This document shows, in pieces, positions 1-11,737 of a stretch of 64,000 nucleotides of DNA (its first letter is position 1; every line of letters starts with the position of its first letter). The DNA is taken from the NCBI RefSeq assembly GCF_021155775.2, contig NC_060234.1, positions 124,001-188,000 on the forward strand, written 5' to 3'. A program made the translations under genes and the position numbers. The notes below the pieces were generated by a model, which was not told where the DNA came from, ran no database searches, and saw only the letters and a program-made list of their open reading frames with translations. The DNA comes from Neodiprion pinetum (taxonomy: Eukaryota > Arthropoda > Insecta > Hymenoptera > Diprionidae).

Positions 1-859
1 AGTGAATTCTCAATTCGAATACACGTAGCCATCTCTGACTATTTTGCTGAACCCATAGACCACACCGGAAAATCGTCGACATGTTAAATGGCTGCTACGC
101 CGCCCTACCGGGATTAAATCGTACTCTTTAAAGTGTTCAAAATCGTCGATTTAAAACCTATACACATCAATAGAAAAGGGCAGAATATAATTGTCGGTAT
201 ATCAGCGTTGACTGAGATGTCAGTTAGCTATATCGACAATGTGCATTTTGAACTGAATTTTTTTGGTAAAAAAACTCCCGTCAGGCAGGATTTCTTTCAC
301 ATAATATAGAATGCGCTCCGATATTAGCTCCCACTGTTGTCAACAATCTTTTATCTCTTTTAGATTGCCGAGTTCGTGACGCTCTGCCTCTGTCCTAGTG
401 AGTTTTTAGCGCTGCCATCTAATTCCCGAACGCACTGGGACGGGCCCATAGTAACGATGACTAGTCGCACTCGGTGCGCACTAAAGTGCGATTTTCCCAG
501 TTTTTAACCAATGGCTGTAGCGATTTGCTTGAAAACACACAAGTACTGCAGACTGTTGAAAACCACGGACTTATAGACGGATCCCAAAGCATAGACTTTA
601 AGCTATGGTTTCCGTGTTGAAAACAATGCACGACGCCGCCGGTACCGTAGGTAGTGACGGGAACGTCATGAGTACTTCACCTTAATGAAGATAACTATAA
701 ACCACGTGCTAAGAAGTGAACGACGCATCTCAATGTTACAGACGTTGTAGAGAATCAGTTTGTAACTTCTATTATACAGTATGTTGTAAATCCATATTTT
801 TTTTTTCATGAATTTTTTTCACCGCATTTAACGGTGTAATCACTCATTCGCCAACCACT
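1..859. other. Upstream flank and presumed promoter region of the first gene
   Basis: I see no convincing coding sequence here. A TCAGTT motif near 755-760, about 100 bases before the first ATG, resembles the arthropod initiator and could mark transcription start for the gene at 860. Around 400-500 the sequence is less AT-rich than its surroundings. No TATA box at a convincing distance was found. The initiator call is a guess from consensus only. Confidence 0.3.
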
Positions 860-2995
860 ATGGATTCTTCAGGCAGTGCTCACCGTTCAAATTCTGTTGA
901 GGAAAGCACCAGAAACGTAATAGGTGGTAAGCAAAAATGATCTTGCATCACAATTAACACGTTTGCATCTTACATATACAATCAAACCCCACCATCAGCG
1001 AAGCATTTCTTTGTAACTGGTGACAGATAACCTATTTCGAAAGTGTATGCAACCAAAAATACCAATCTTTCAGCTACATTGAAGGAGCAAAAGGCAGTGC
1101 TTAGAAAAGAGATTCAGGAGCTGGAAGAACTTAATTTCCAAATAGAATGTTGCCTTAATATTTCCAAATTTGGTGACATCAAGCATCTATTTGACTTTTC
1201 CACACAATCCCTAATCGTACCTTCGAAGAGATTACCTGACACTGACACAGAATACATTGACCAATTGTATCGGCTTGCAGGAATGCACTGTACCAAGTTT
1301 ACTGAAAATGAATACATTTTCAATTTTGTTTCATCGAGTGTTGATACTGCGGATCGTATTTACACAGTACAAGTTACTTGTGTCTCAGACAAGCTAAAAC
1401 TTGGCAAATGGGTGATGCCGATGTCAATAAATATGAACAGTATTCTTCTACAAACTCCACTAACGAGAACCTGTGATTTGAAATCCTTTTTAATGAACTG
1501 TAAACACCACATCGAATGTTACACTAACAGAGTGAAACAGTATAACGAGTTTCAAGTAAATAATTAAGTTCTACCCATATGATTCCAAATGCTTTGTCGA
1601 TTGATGAAACAAACTACAGCGGTATGCATACGTAGTCTAAACATTTGTATTTCAGGTTTTCCTGACAGATCAATCAGGGTGCTATTTGGATTCAAACTTT
1701 GGACATACTCTTATTTCCTTGACATTGTTTGGTATGCAAGAACTGGATTCCGGAAACCTATACAATATTACATTACATTTGGTATATAAGTCTGACAGAG
1801 TTCGACCGCATGAAATGAAAATTGATTCTTTGGATTCAAAGAACTTGAAGCGTACTACGACAATTAAATTTAAAGCATACTTTAAAAATTTCAAATGTTC
1901 TGCTTTGAAAAAAGGATTCCAAAAAACTACTACTGCGATAGAAACTCATGTAGCATGGACGAAAGGAAATTACCAAAATGCTGAAGAACTAGATTTGAGT
2001 GTAACTGGAATAGAGGTAAGACTAATAACTGTATATACTGATTTCATTTAAAAGTTCAATTGAATAAGTGTTAAACCTGTAAAAATCTAAAACATTGATA
2101 TCTCAAGCAATTTTATCATATCCTCAAGCTTATTCAAACTTTTGCTGTAGTTGACAGGTACAAAAAAATGTATCGCACTAGTGAATCCTTTTTTTTCTCC
2201 ATTGTAGCAATTCATGGCTGCATTGTGCTCCTGTTATTAATATTTTAAAATTTTGCTCTCGAAAAGGAAAAATGTGTAAAGTTATACTACTTGGTTATAC
2301 TATATTTGTATTGCTCATTTCACTGTTTATTGATGTAACATTCTACTCCATCAAATTTTTAGGGTCGCAGCACACCAAGCGCAGAAGATGGTTCTGCAAC
2401 TAAATCGAGAAGAGTTGGAAAGAAATTAATTAATCGTCAGTCGAATCATAAAAATGCAAACATATCTTTACACAGTTATGAATCGGCAACTAGAAAACCG
2501 AGTTCTGTTGGTCCAAATTCAGAACTGGTAGAAACCTGTCATTTAAGTATGCCTAATCCAGTATATGAAATGAAGGAAAAATATGGCAAAAGAAAAGGTA
2601 AACGGCAATCAACGAATAATACGCCAAAATCAAGAAACGAAGCAGCCCATACTTCAGCTGTGCCTAAAGCTTCAAGTGAAAAATTAACATCTATAAAAAA
2701 TTTGAGCCACAACTCTAACCTGAAACAGAGTACTTTGCGATTTGAACTTGAAAAAAAAAATGAAATACAAAATAAAACACCTACAACAGAGTTGCTAACA
2801 TCGACCAGGGGCAAAACTGTATCACAAAAATTAAACATGAACTTGACTGGATTGAAAAATCACAAGTTTGGTACCAGTACCCCGGTATCCAATTTAATTC
2901 GGAACAAGAGGCAGTTTGTTGCCGATGATAATACTGAAGTAAGCCCTATCATATCAAAGCGCATTACAAATTCGAAAAGAGGACGAAATGTGTAA
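860..2995 (+). CDS. Four-exon gene, 523-residue protein with coiled coil, two globular segments and basic tail; function unrecognised
   Basis: Proposed coding exons are 860-926, 1044-1555, 1656-2015 and 2363-2995. They total 1,572 bases and stay in frame across every junction. The start is the ATG at 860, which opens a serine-rich N-terminus. Exon 2 begins with a short Glu/Lys-rich helix (roughly residues 33-60) that looks like a coiled coil. A compact hydrophobic segment with an LYRLAGMHCTKF motif follows, then an amphipathic helix ending KQYNEFQ. Exon 3 encodes a second globular segment rich in beta-type residues (GHTLISLTLFG, then HLVYKSDRVRPHEMKID). Exon 4 is Lys/Ser/Asn-rich, basic and probably disordered. 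The order coiled coil, domain, helix, domain recalls tandem-RWD kinetochore subunits such as CENP-O/CENP-P, but this is remembered architecture and not a sequence match. The exon 2 acceptor (CGAAAG) is the weakest border; it is chosen because the frame is closed by TAA just upstream at 1028. Confidence 0.72.
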
Positions 2996-3680
2996 AACGT
3001 AAATAACTAGGATATGCACATATTTTGTTTCAATATATATGTATATATTTATTTTTTTTCAATACATTGCGTCGTTACAAATATAAGGTGGGATAGACCC
3101 CAGGTAGAATATTCTTGTACGCAAATGTTATTGCGATAACGTACAAATTTAATCAGAAAAGAAACACGCATTGGTAATAAATCAGTTTATATGGATTGCA
3201 GGCTCTTGTGTGTACTCTGAAATTTTATCACACACGAATAAGGTTTCATAGCAAAACCTTCTCTTGTTGGTAGAAACAACTACCACCGCTCGTTACATTA
3301 GTCGCATAAGCCATGGAATATCGTGTTTGAGTTTTGTGACACATGCATATCAATCGGCAATTAGCGGTGCTCAATCGTTGTGAACTAGCCTGGCCGCGAG
3401 AAAAATGCAGACAATGTGTAACAATTTTTCTCATCTCATAAAATTCAGTGATAATGATTTTGAATGCGCATCACTGTAATTCATATTTATGCAGCTATAT
3501 TTCAGTTAGCATTCAGCCTAGAATTTCCCGAAGGTGTAGGTGTACCCGCAATACTCATATACCAATCGGCTGCATCGTTGAATTTAAGTGGCATAATCAT
3601 CGCGTAGACGAATTACTATCAATGTTGGCAGCCTTCCGACTAGAATCGAGTTGAGTGCCACTGTCTCGCAGTAGTAGTAC
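2996..3680. other. Intergenic spacer between the first gene and Cdep
   Basis: AT-rich just after the first gene and less so towards 3.6 kb. The small open frames here have no recognisable motifs. It should hold the 3' UTR of the first gene and the proximal promoter of Cdep. Confidence 0.4.
3176..3181 (+). promoter_or_regulatory. Possible polyadenylation signal of the first gene
   Basis: AATAAA lies about 180 bases after the stop codon at 2995 and is the first canonical hexamer I noticed downstream. This is a positional inference only. Confidence 0.35.
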
Positions 3681-3724
3681 CTCAGCGCGACGGTGAGGTG
3701 GGAGAAAATTTTACTCCGTGGTTG

Positions 3725-3824
3725 TCAGTGTTCTTCGGTCAGTCCCGCGACGAATTGGTCTCCGTTTGCTCAGGATCTGTGAACAATTACGGGGTGAAAA
3801 GCGGATACATTGACCACCATAAAC
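3725..3824 (+). promoter_or_regulatory. Cdep: Candidate non-coding first exon and transcription start of Cdep
   Basis: Two initiator-like TCAGT motifs occur at 3725 and 3739. The segment then runs to a strong donor (AAAC followed by GTAAGT at 3825). No long frame is open, so this would be 5' UTR spliced to the exon whose acceptor is at 5451-5452. The start point is inferred from consensus. Confidence 0.4.
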
Positions 3825-4022
3825 GTAAGTGAGGTGGATTTAACAAGTTTTGTAGCGGCCGCCGTCGCTACCACATGAATACTGCGACAAAAGTGGGAAC
3901 ACGTAGGGTCCTATGATCAATGAACTCCGAGTGGATGTGTCGGGGCCGTAGGTCGGGGCGTGCGAGCGGTAGAGCCTTGTCGACTGTCTCTCTCGTTTCA
4001 TCCATCATTACGGGCCTTTTGT

Positions 4023-4173
4023 TCAGTGCTTTTCTACGGCGACGTTCTATCCGTGAAATTCGTTACGGTACTCATGTTACCATGCCGTAATTGTGTTAGA
4101 CACGTACTTATCAGTCAATATTTTCATCTCCGTACGTGTATCTGGAACTTGTTTTCGGATATCCGACAGAGAG
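4023..4173 (+). promoter_or_regulatory. Second candidate non-coding first exon of Cdep
   Basis: TCAGT motifs at 4023 and 4111 are followed by a strong donor, GAG then GTAAGC, at about 4173-4178. It may be an alternative first exon or an internal UTR exon. No coding content is recognised. Confidence 0.28.
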
Positions 4174-4184
4174 GTAAGCATTAG

Positions 4185-5452
4185 TTAGTTACGGTGCAAC
4201 GCTACGGTACATACTGCAGCTGCGGTATGTAGCCAACGGTGAACCGCGAAGCTCTATTATTTAATCCGAATTTCAACTGCAACGTTATACCTAGGCGTTA
4301 CACGGTTATAGGAGTGTGGCATTGATTTTTGATAAGGCCCCATCCGACTCAAAATAGAGCCCCACTCGAGTTGAATGGGCTGTGAGTAGATGAAAGACCT
4401 AGGCGAGGCCACTAGAGAGGCGCCTTGGAAGCTTTATACGGGGCCTGATCGTGATTATTCTTTCTTTTACGATCGGTGTGCAGAACTGTGATAGTATTCA
4501 TGAAGGAGGTTTAACCGAACAATCTCCTTTATAACACCATAAAGTATCAAAGTTGGTACAATTTCAAAATGAGGCATCAGCTGGATGCCTATCATTTTCT
4601 ATACTTGTCTGCTGGTTTCTAAATGATTATTTGAATACAAATACACGCCGGATTAGGTAAAAACATGGTAATGCAACTGACTAGCAGCATTAAAACAGGA
4701 CATTCTGTTTCAACTTATGAAATTACGTACTTTCACGCGCCCAATTAAAAAAATATTCATACTATAATAGGCATTGACGGGGACTAATCGAACAAGGGCA
4801 TAAATCAAATTAATGCAGGTTGGTTTATTAAGAATGATAGCTGATATGTCACTCGCGCTTGTTCGAAGCCTGTAACTTGCATGACAATATTGTAGCGGGT
4901 GGAGTCAATTACGTGTCAGCCCATTATACCTAGAGATCAGTACCAGCCGACGGATCCAGACCACACGGGGAACCTTATTCTTATAACTTTATCTTATGTG
5001 AGAAAAGTGACAAACGCCTAAATGGGCTTTTTTCATTGGTCCAAACGACGGTTTCTTACTTTCACGGCCGTGCGACAATCAGCCGGATAAAGCTACAGAA
5101 TCCCCCACGGCCCGAGCTAAACCCGTTGAAATGCACCGGAAACATTGTATAATGCAATGATTAAATTTCATTTTCCAAGTTTACCGTAACTTCGCCTCTT
5201 GTTTTCTCTTCGGTATTGTTGGGGAACATGTATCTAGGTATAAAAAACGTATATATTATAGATATACCTATGCGTACGTACGCCACCTGCATGAAAAAAT
5301 CTCTTATGATGTATACAGTTTCCGCCCGATGACCGATGACCACCCCCGCAGTTATTTAATCGCAAAGAACATATGCAGCTACTAATTAGGCACTGGAACG
5401 GCGTAGTTTGTTAAAGAAAAGTGCCCATAGGTATACAAGTTGTTTGTTTCAG
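4185..5452. other. 5' intron sequence of Cdep
   Basis: AT-rich sequence with no coding exon that I can support. It ends in the acceptor TTGTTTGTTTCAG at 5451-5452. Non-coding exons could be hidden in it. Confidence 0.4.
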
Positions 5453-5464
5453 ATGACCACCTAA
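5453..5464 (+). promoter_or_regulatory. Minimal upstream ORF (three codons) at the start of the coding-exon leader
   Basis: The first bases after the acceptor read ATG ACC ACC TAA, a three-codon upstream ORF. It lies 112 bases before the main start and is followed by a second upstream ORF that touches the main ATG. Confidence 0.45.
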
Positions 5465-5558
5465 CGGATACCATAGATCGTCGTATTCCTCGACGTTCTG
5501 AACGACACATACCGCGAGCTCCAAGAGCCTATAACGTCAAATTACCGTCGTAAGATAA

Positions 5559-5579
5559 ATGGTAATCACGCGAAGATGA
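5559..5579 (+). promoter_or_regulatory. Upstream ORF whose stop overlaps the Cdep start codon (ATGA)
   Basis: ATG at 5559 opens six codons (MVITRR) and ends with TGA at 5577-5579. The main ATG is 5576-5578, so start and stop share the tetranucleotide ATGA. This arrangement is compatible with termination-reinitiation or with leaky scanning. If neither occurs, translation could begin at the in-frame Met codon at residue 19 or residue 46, both of which keep the FERM domain. Confidence 0.5.
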
Positions 5580-8500
5580 ATGACATTGAGAATTTGGGAA
5601 TTAATTCCGCCGGGGGCATCGGCTCGAAAATGCCGCACAGCCACTCGACACCAGCCGGCGTTGACGGCGGCAGCCGGACACCACCTGCAACGCCGAGGAA
5701 GGCTGGCAAAATGCTCGCTGTTCGCGTACAGATGCTCGACGATACAGTCACAATGTTCCAAGTTCAGGTAAACACAACAATTTGCATAGGAAATAATCGA
5801 ACAAGGGCTTCTACTTTTTTTCGCAGTTATTCCTTGTACTCCATCGCACGGACAATCTAAGATATATGTAATATTGCCCAAAGTTTGTGAAATGAATTCG
5901 AGAAATATTTAATGACCCTTCCGGTTAAGATTAGGTTAGATGACAGGGTGTCTGGACGTCATCTCGATGGCTGTATATACCCAAATGTATGTTAGCTAGT
6001 TCCCTCGTCGATCGTTCGTCGTTTGTGCATGGCACGGGTAGCTATATCACTGCTTGGATTCTAAGTAATGCATTTAGAGACCCTTAGATTGATTCTGACG
6101 TATTTAAGGCCACCGGTGTAGTCTGCTGCCACCTGTTAAGAATGTCAAACAGACGCATTTGGTCATCTTGGATGAGTCAGAATCGATCGGAGAGTTCGTG
6201 TATACCTGCCTATTTCTCACAGAATACCGATTTAACGCACATGGTGGGTGATACATGTATATGATAATTGTGACCGAGTGTCTACTGTATCGTTTATGCA
6301 ATATCGTTATCTCAATTCTACAAATAATTTTGAATGTCCTTTTTACCAATCACAGCCCCAACCTATTGTGCTAAGCACTGATTTGCAGCGTCTTGATTTC
6401 TCGCACCGTCATTTATGTCGCGCAAAGTAGCATTTGTGACGTTGGGTAGAGAATTGTAGGTACCCAGTAAATAGAGTTTACTACTTGGTCATTTTCTTCT
6501 TTTTAGAATTAAGCTGTCATTGAACGAACCTGCTGTGTATAAATTGATGCCCTTGGTTGATATCATAGATTAAATAATTCCCTGTTGATTGGAAAGATTG
6601 ACAGCCAGCCGTCGCACACCATACCGCATAACAGACCTATAGTTAATATTATATGTGGTCCTTTTCTTTTCCTTGCCTGAAAAGCTTTCAAGGTCAGCTT
6701 TAATTTGTATAGGAACTACTAGCCAACCTTAAATTTAAGTATACAGTGAAATTGAATTTGAATTGAAATTGAATGCAATTGATTTAAGTTAGTGACTATG
6801 ATATTCTCACCTCGGATCATTGTGAATTACCGTAGACAAGTGATTGCAAGATTTTGTAGTTTTACCTACGATGTTAATCTTTGTATAATTTCTTCTTTCA
6901 CTGAATTCTGGATTGGTGAAGGCCTTTTAGGTTCCGAAAGTATTGAAACTGAGATCAGCAATGTTCTGGAATGCTGCTGTTTAGCATTTATTTTTTATTG
7001 AATCTAAAACGGTTTGGAATCCTAATAACGATCAACTATTCTTTTACTTTTAACTCATACATGTCTCGTTATTTCTTGACCCACGAACCAATGTCAAATG
7101 TTTTTTTTGAAAATTGCCATTTCAATAGGAGATGTTAATTCTTACTAATGTTTGGCATCGTATGTCTTACACGCTTTACGATGGAGGCATTAGAACATTT
7201 CTAGAAATTGGTGAAGAATGTTGTATCTTCCTCAATATCATGTAAACTTGCCATGTGAGAAATTTTATTTTGACCCTACTTTGGTGACGGATCTTGCCTG
7301 TTTGGAATGTCTGCCGTAAACTCTTCAGACACTGGCTCAACATAGTTTCCAATTACTGTCACATTTTACACAGCGGTACTTTTATATTTGGTATGTGCAT
7401 ATTAATCACATAATTTTTACAGGCAAAAGCGTTGGGCAGAGTATTATTTGACCAGGTTTGCAAACAGCTGAATCTCTTGGAAGCGGATTATTTTGGATTG
7501 GAATACCAAGAATTAAATGGGACAAAGGTTGTGGCAATAAGAATTAAACTATTTATGTCTACTGCTAAATTGAACCCTATATACTCCAGGTTTTCTTTCT
7601 TTTTAGTATTGGCTGGATTTAGAGAAGCCTGTTTGCAGACAAGTCGGACTTACTCTGGTAGACCCGCTTCTGCGGTTTTGTGTGAAGTTTTATACCCCAG
7701 ATCCAGCACAATTAGAGGAGGAGTTTACCAGATATTTATACTGCTTACAAATAAAACGGGATTTAGCTCAAGGGTCGTTACAATGCAATGACAATACAGC
7801 TGCGCTAATGGCCAGTTATATCGTGCAAGGTACGCTCCTGGATATTTATGCAATTTGACACTCACCGACCCGTCCTTCATTCCATCGCAGGTTCACTTTA
7901 CTCAACTGCATTGTCTAGCTCGATTATTTTCTGCATTACTTCCAATTATTCTTAATGTGTACGACCTCAAAGTGGCGCGGAAGCATTGATTACTTTAATT
8001 TAAGCACAATAGCCCTGTTGGCAACGAAATTGCTGTCATACTGGTTACTTCGCTTATCTTCTCACTTGCTGTTGTTCATGACGCATTTTATAGTGTGTTT
8101 GTAAATTTCCATAGAACTCTCTGGCTTACAATTAGAATGATTGAAAAGTTTATAAAGAAGTGTAATGCTGAGCCTGTTGGCCAATCCTGTGGGTAAAAAC
8201 CACCTGGTATAATCGACCTGGTGTTTAAGTGGGTCGACCTGATTGGTAAGTTCAATATATTTTTCCAGCTGAATGCGGTGATTACGTTATAGAGGATTAT
8301 CCCGATCACACTTACCTGTCGACATACAAATTTATTCCTCATCAGGACATGGAATTGGAACGTCGTATCATGGAGAATCATAAAAAACATGCGTAAGAAT
8401 ATTATTGATTGTTACTTTTATGTCAGTTCTAAACTGGATCAGAATAATTTTACATATAGAAAATAAGAATTCCAAAGACTCAATGTCAATCATATTAATT

Positions 8501-11500
8501 GAAATTTTCTATGTTTAACGAAGAACATTTCTTTATCTAGTTTCCACAGTCGTCATACTAACATGAATAACTTTTTATTTCACCACACAGGGGACAGTCT
8601 CCTGCGGAAGCAGACTTGAATTTATTGGAAACGGCTCGGAGATGCGAATTATATGGAATGAAAATGCATTCTGCTAAGGTTTGTGGTGATTATTATTTTT
8701 TGGCGATTAATAACAAAATTATCGATTGTTGCGTAGACTGACATTACCTGTTCTTGTTTACAAGGACCACGAGGGAGTTCCTTTGAATCTTGCTGTGGCA
8801 CATATGGGTATCGTAGTCTTTCAGAACTACACAAAAATAAATACATTCAGCTGGGCAAAGATAAGGAAAATCAGCTTTAAACGAAAACGATTTTTAATCA
8901 AATTACATCCTGAAGGCTATGTGAGTATGTTTGTATCTGAAACTGAAGTTTCGTAATGCCTCTTTGATTCATTGAATTCTTACCACTTTTGTGTAAGATC
9001 GTAGTGCAATATTGAGGAAATCAGATAATTCCAATATATGTATATTGTCATAGAGAGTGATGATTGATTAAGTTCTAGCAATCTTTGTGCTTATAGGGAT
9101 ATTACAAAGATACAGTTGAGTTCTTTTTTGAGGGGCGCAATGAGTGTAAAAATTTCTGGAAGAAATGTGTCGAAAATCATGGATTCTTCAGATGTTCTAC
9201 TGTAAAACACGTTGTTCGGCAAAAAACTCGAGTCTTGAGTCGCGGCTCGTCCTTTAGGTATTTAGCTTATTGGCTTTTAGACAAAGTAAATACACATCTA
9301 ATTGAATTGGAGAACCAGATTTCATATTCATTCTGACATCAAATGAAAGAAGAACATTTCGTAATCCCGTTAGTCCACAATTTACATGACATGTTTCCTC
9401 ATGTTTAGGTACAGCGGCAAGACTCAGAAGCAGATTGTAGAATTTGTCCGAGACAACTACGTCAAGAGACAAACGTTTCATAGGTGAGTAATATCTGATT
9501 AGGATTAACAGATTTCTTGTGAATAGTCTATACATATGAGGAAAAGTCTGTTACAGGTAGTGCATGCATTAAATTGATGCGTATACACATATCCCATTTC
9601 TACTCCCACCTAGATATTGATTTGGTCTATTAACTTTTCATTGATGTATTCATACATAAAGACATAAGTAGTAAATGACAAGAAATAGCATGTCCTACAC
9701 TGAGGTAGACATTGGTCTACTGCTAGGGATCGTGTCAATAGATACGAAAAATTTTTTTTTGCCACTCCTTATTTAAATTTTTTTCACATCCGTTAGATTT
9801 CACTAATTGAGCAGTGCATTCATTTGTAAAATAACTCATAACTCGCATGTAGCTAATGTTAGCCACTTCAGGGTTTTGAATAATTCGTTTTACCACACGC
9901 TTAGGATCATAGGGATACTATGGGGATATTGTTTTTTATAGAGTTATTTGTTAAATCTCATCTCCCTCAGGTGTCTATTGTATTTGCGTTGGTTTGTTTG
10001 TTTGTTTGTGCATTTATTTTATGTTTGTCAGTGTTGCCTGCACGGACGAGGGTTGCGGGGAGTCAGGCTCATCATCAGGCACGATTAGACCTGAATAATT
10101 ATTGTATTCTCTTTATGATAGATAAATAATCAATAACTTGGTCGACTAATGCACGCGCGCGTATCACACGGCACAACCATGCACGCTTACACACATATAT
10201 AAATGCTCAAACAGCGCGCGCATTTGTGTATGTGTGCATGTCCGTACGCGCGCGCGTGCGCGTGTGTATTTAACATATTTGGATACATTAATCGGGAGGA
10301 TTCGCTGAACTGAAAAAGGTACCTACGAGCAGTAAACGAATACTTATCCATGTATTTGGACACATACCTTCGAATAGCTACAGGTATTCCGTTCTATGGA
10401 TAATTGTTCGTTTGCAGCCCGTAAGTATCATTTGCCCTTCACTAAAACCTAATGGTATGGTGTACAGTAAAGAGTTTAAAAATACTTTTGTATAGTATTG
10501 CAGTTCAATACCTCTACCACGGATCTTTCTTTAAAGAGAGACTAGAGGCATAGCTAACGAACTTATAATCGTCAATGATTATTATTATTCAACAGGTGTC
10601 ATATTTTGATAAGGTCTTTCACATGAATTTTCATTACGCACTAGTGACATTAGTTGTCAGAATTATTATCTAAACTGCCTTATAAAATCACTGCTCTGTG
10701 ATTGTTCATTTGTGAGGAAAATTATAGTCCAGAGCTTGTCTACTGGTATTTCGAAGAATAGCTGAAAATGATGGTTTATGTAGTGTTAACACAGTGGGGG
10801 TTTTTGAGGCATACATCGATGATTTTTTCAGTACTAACAAATAGAACTAAAACATATTTTTTAAGTGAAAATTCTTACCGCGTGCCTCTGTATGGAGATG
10901 AGTCAATGAAACTGTCACACAGACAATAACTTCTTATGGTGAGCCTCTTTACAGAGAGGGAATATTGCCGCGTATCGTATTATAAATTATAGCACAATAA
11001 CATCAATCTATTCTAAACCTATCGTTGTAGTGCGTTGATTTGAGATGAGAAGACATAAATATATTTCATCGTAACATTTGAAAAGCACTTATTCTTTTTT
11101 GGCCATTAGATAATATTTTTAAATTGATGGCAAAGGAGTTTCACTTTAACCGCGCGTAAAGGTTACACCCGGACGATTATGTGATTCTCTTTCAAACAAC
11201 TATTGTCCGTTGGTTTTTTTTTTACTTAAGGAGTGTTCGTACACTGCTACAGTGGGAAAACGACTACACGCACTGTGTGACAAGTTGATTAACATTGGGT
11301 ATTCACTAGATTAAACCTAATCGAAAAATATAGGTACTAAAGCAGTCACAAGATGCAGTCCAGTCGTCTTAAATTACAGTGGTAGGGAGCAGTAAAGGCA
11401 CAGACTAAAATTGCTTGTGAGGAAGAACTGAGGCTTTCGTATTTTGACAAAAAAATTTGGGGTATAATCAAAGGTAGCAGCAACCCTGCCCAATAAAATT

Positions 11501-11737
11501 GTAATAAGTAATACGAATGCTTGAAGAAGTTGGTTCCAAACGAGCATTTGACAGCATAAGTCTGATGCTGAACTTGACTCTCTCTTGCTCACAGGTCCAA
11601 TTCGTTCCGGCAGACTAGCGGTGGTAGGGCACTGCAGGGCTCGGAGGGGGGAGGTTATCGTGGCGCCACCCCAAGCAGCTCCCTTATGGGCAGCTCCAGC
11701 ATCTCTGCCCACCCCCTCCTGCCCCTTGGCGACCCTG
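5576..11737 (+). CDS. Cdep: Shared N-terminal exons: FERM and FERM-adjacent domains of Cdep
   Basis: Nine exons encode a 46-residue Gly/Ser/Pro-rich leader and then the F1 lobe (MLAVRVQMLDD), the F1-F2 link (LGRVLFDQVCKQLNL), the F2 lobe (YWLDLEKPV, then KRDLAQGSLQCNDNTAALMA) and the F3 lobe (GVPLNLAVAHMGIVVFQ, then KISFKRKRFLIKLHPEGYY). The F3 end has CKNFWKKCVENHGFFR, typical of FERM C-lobes. The FERM-adjacent segment follows with LSRGSSFRYSGKTQKQ, a phosphorylatable Ser-rich motif characteristic of FERM-FA proteins. The last exon (11595-11737) adds an SNSFRQ motif and a Gly/Ser-rich stretch ending GDP plus one base (phase 1). Introns within the domain are short (79 to about 900 bases) apart from the 1.65-kb first and 2.1-kb last introns. 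All exon products described here would carry this head. Confidence 0.92.

Noticed and set aside
10020..10095. Hammerhead or retroelement end suspected in the 2.1-kb intron (CTGATGATGAG on the complement)
   Set aside because: No matching CGAAA core segment and no element boundaries; left as unresolved intron sequence.
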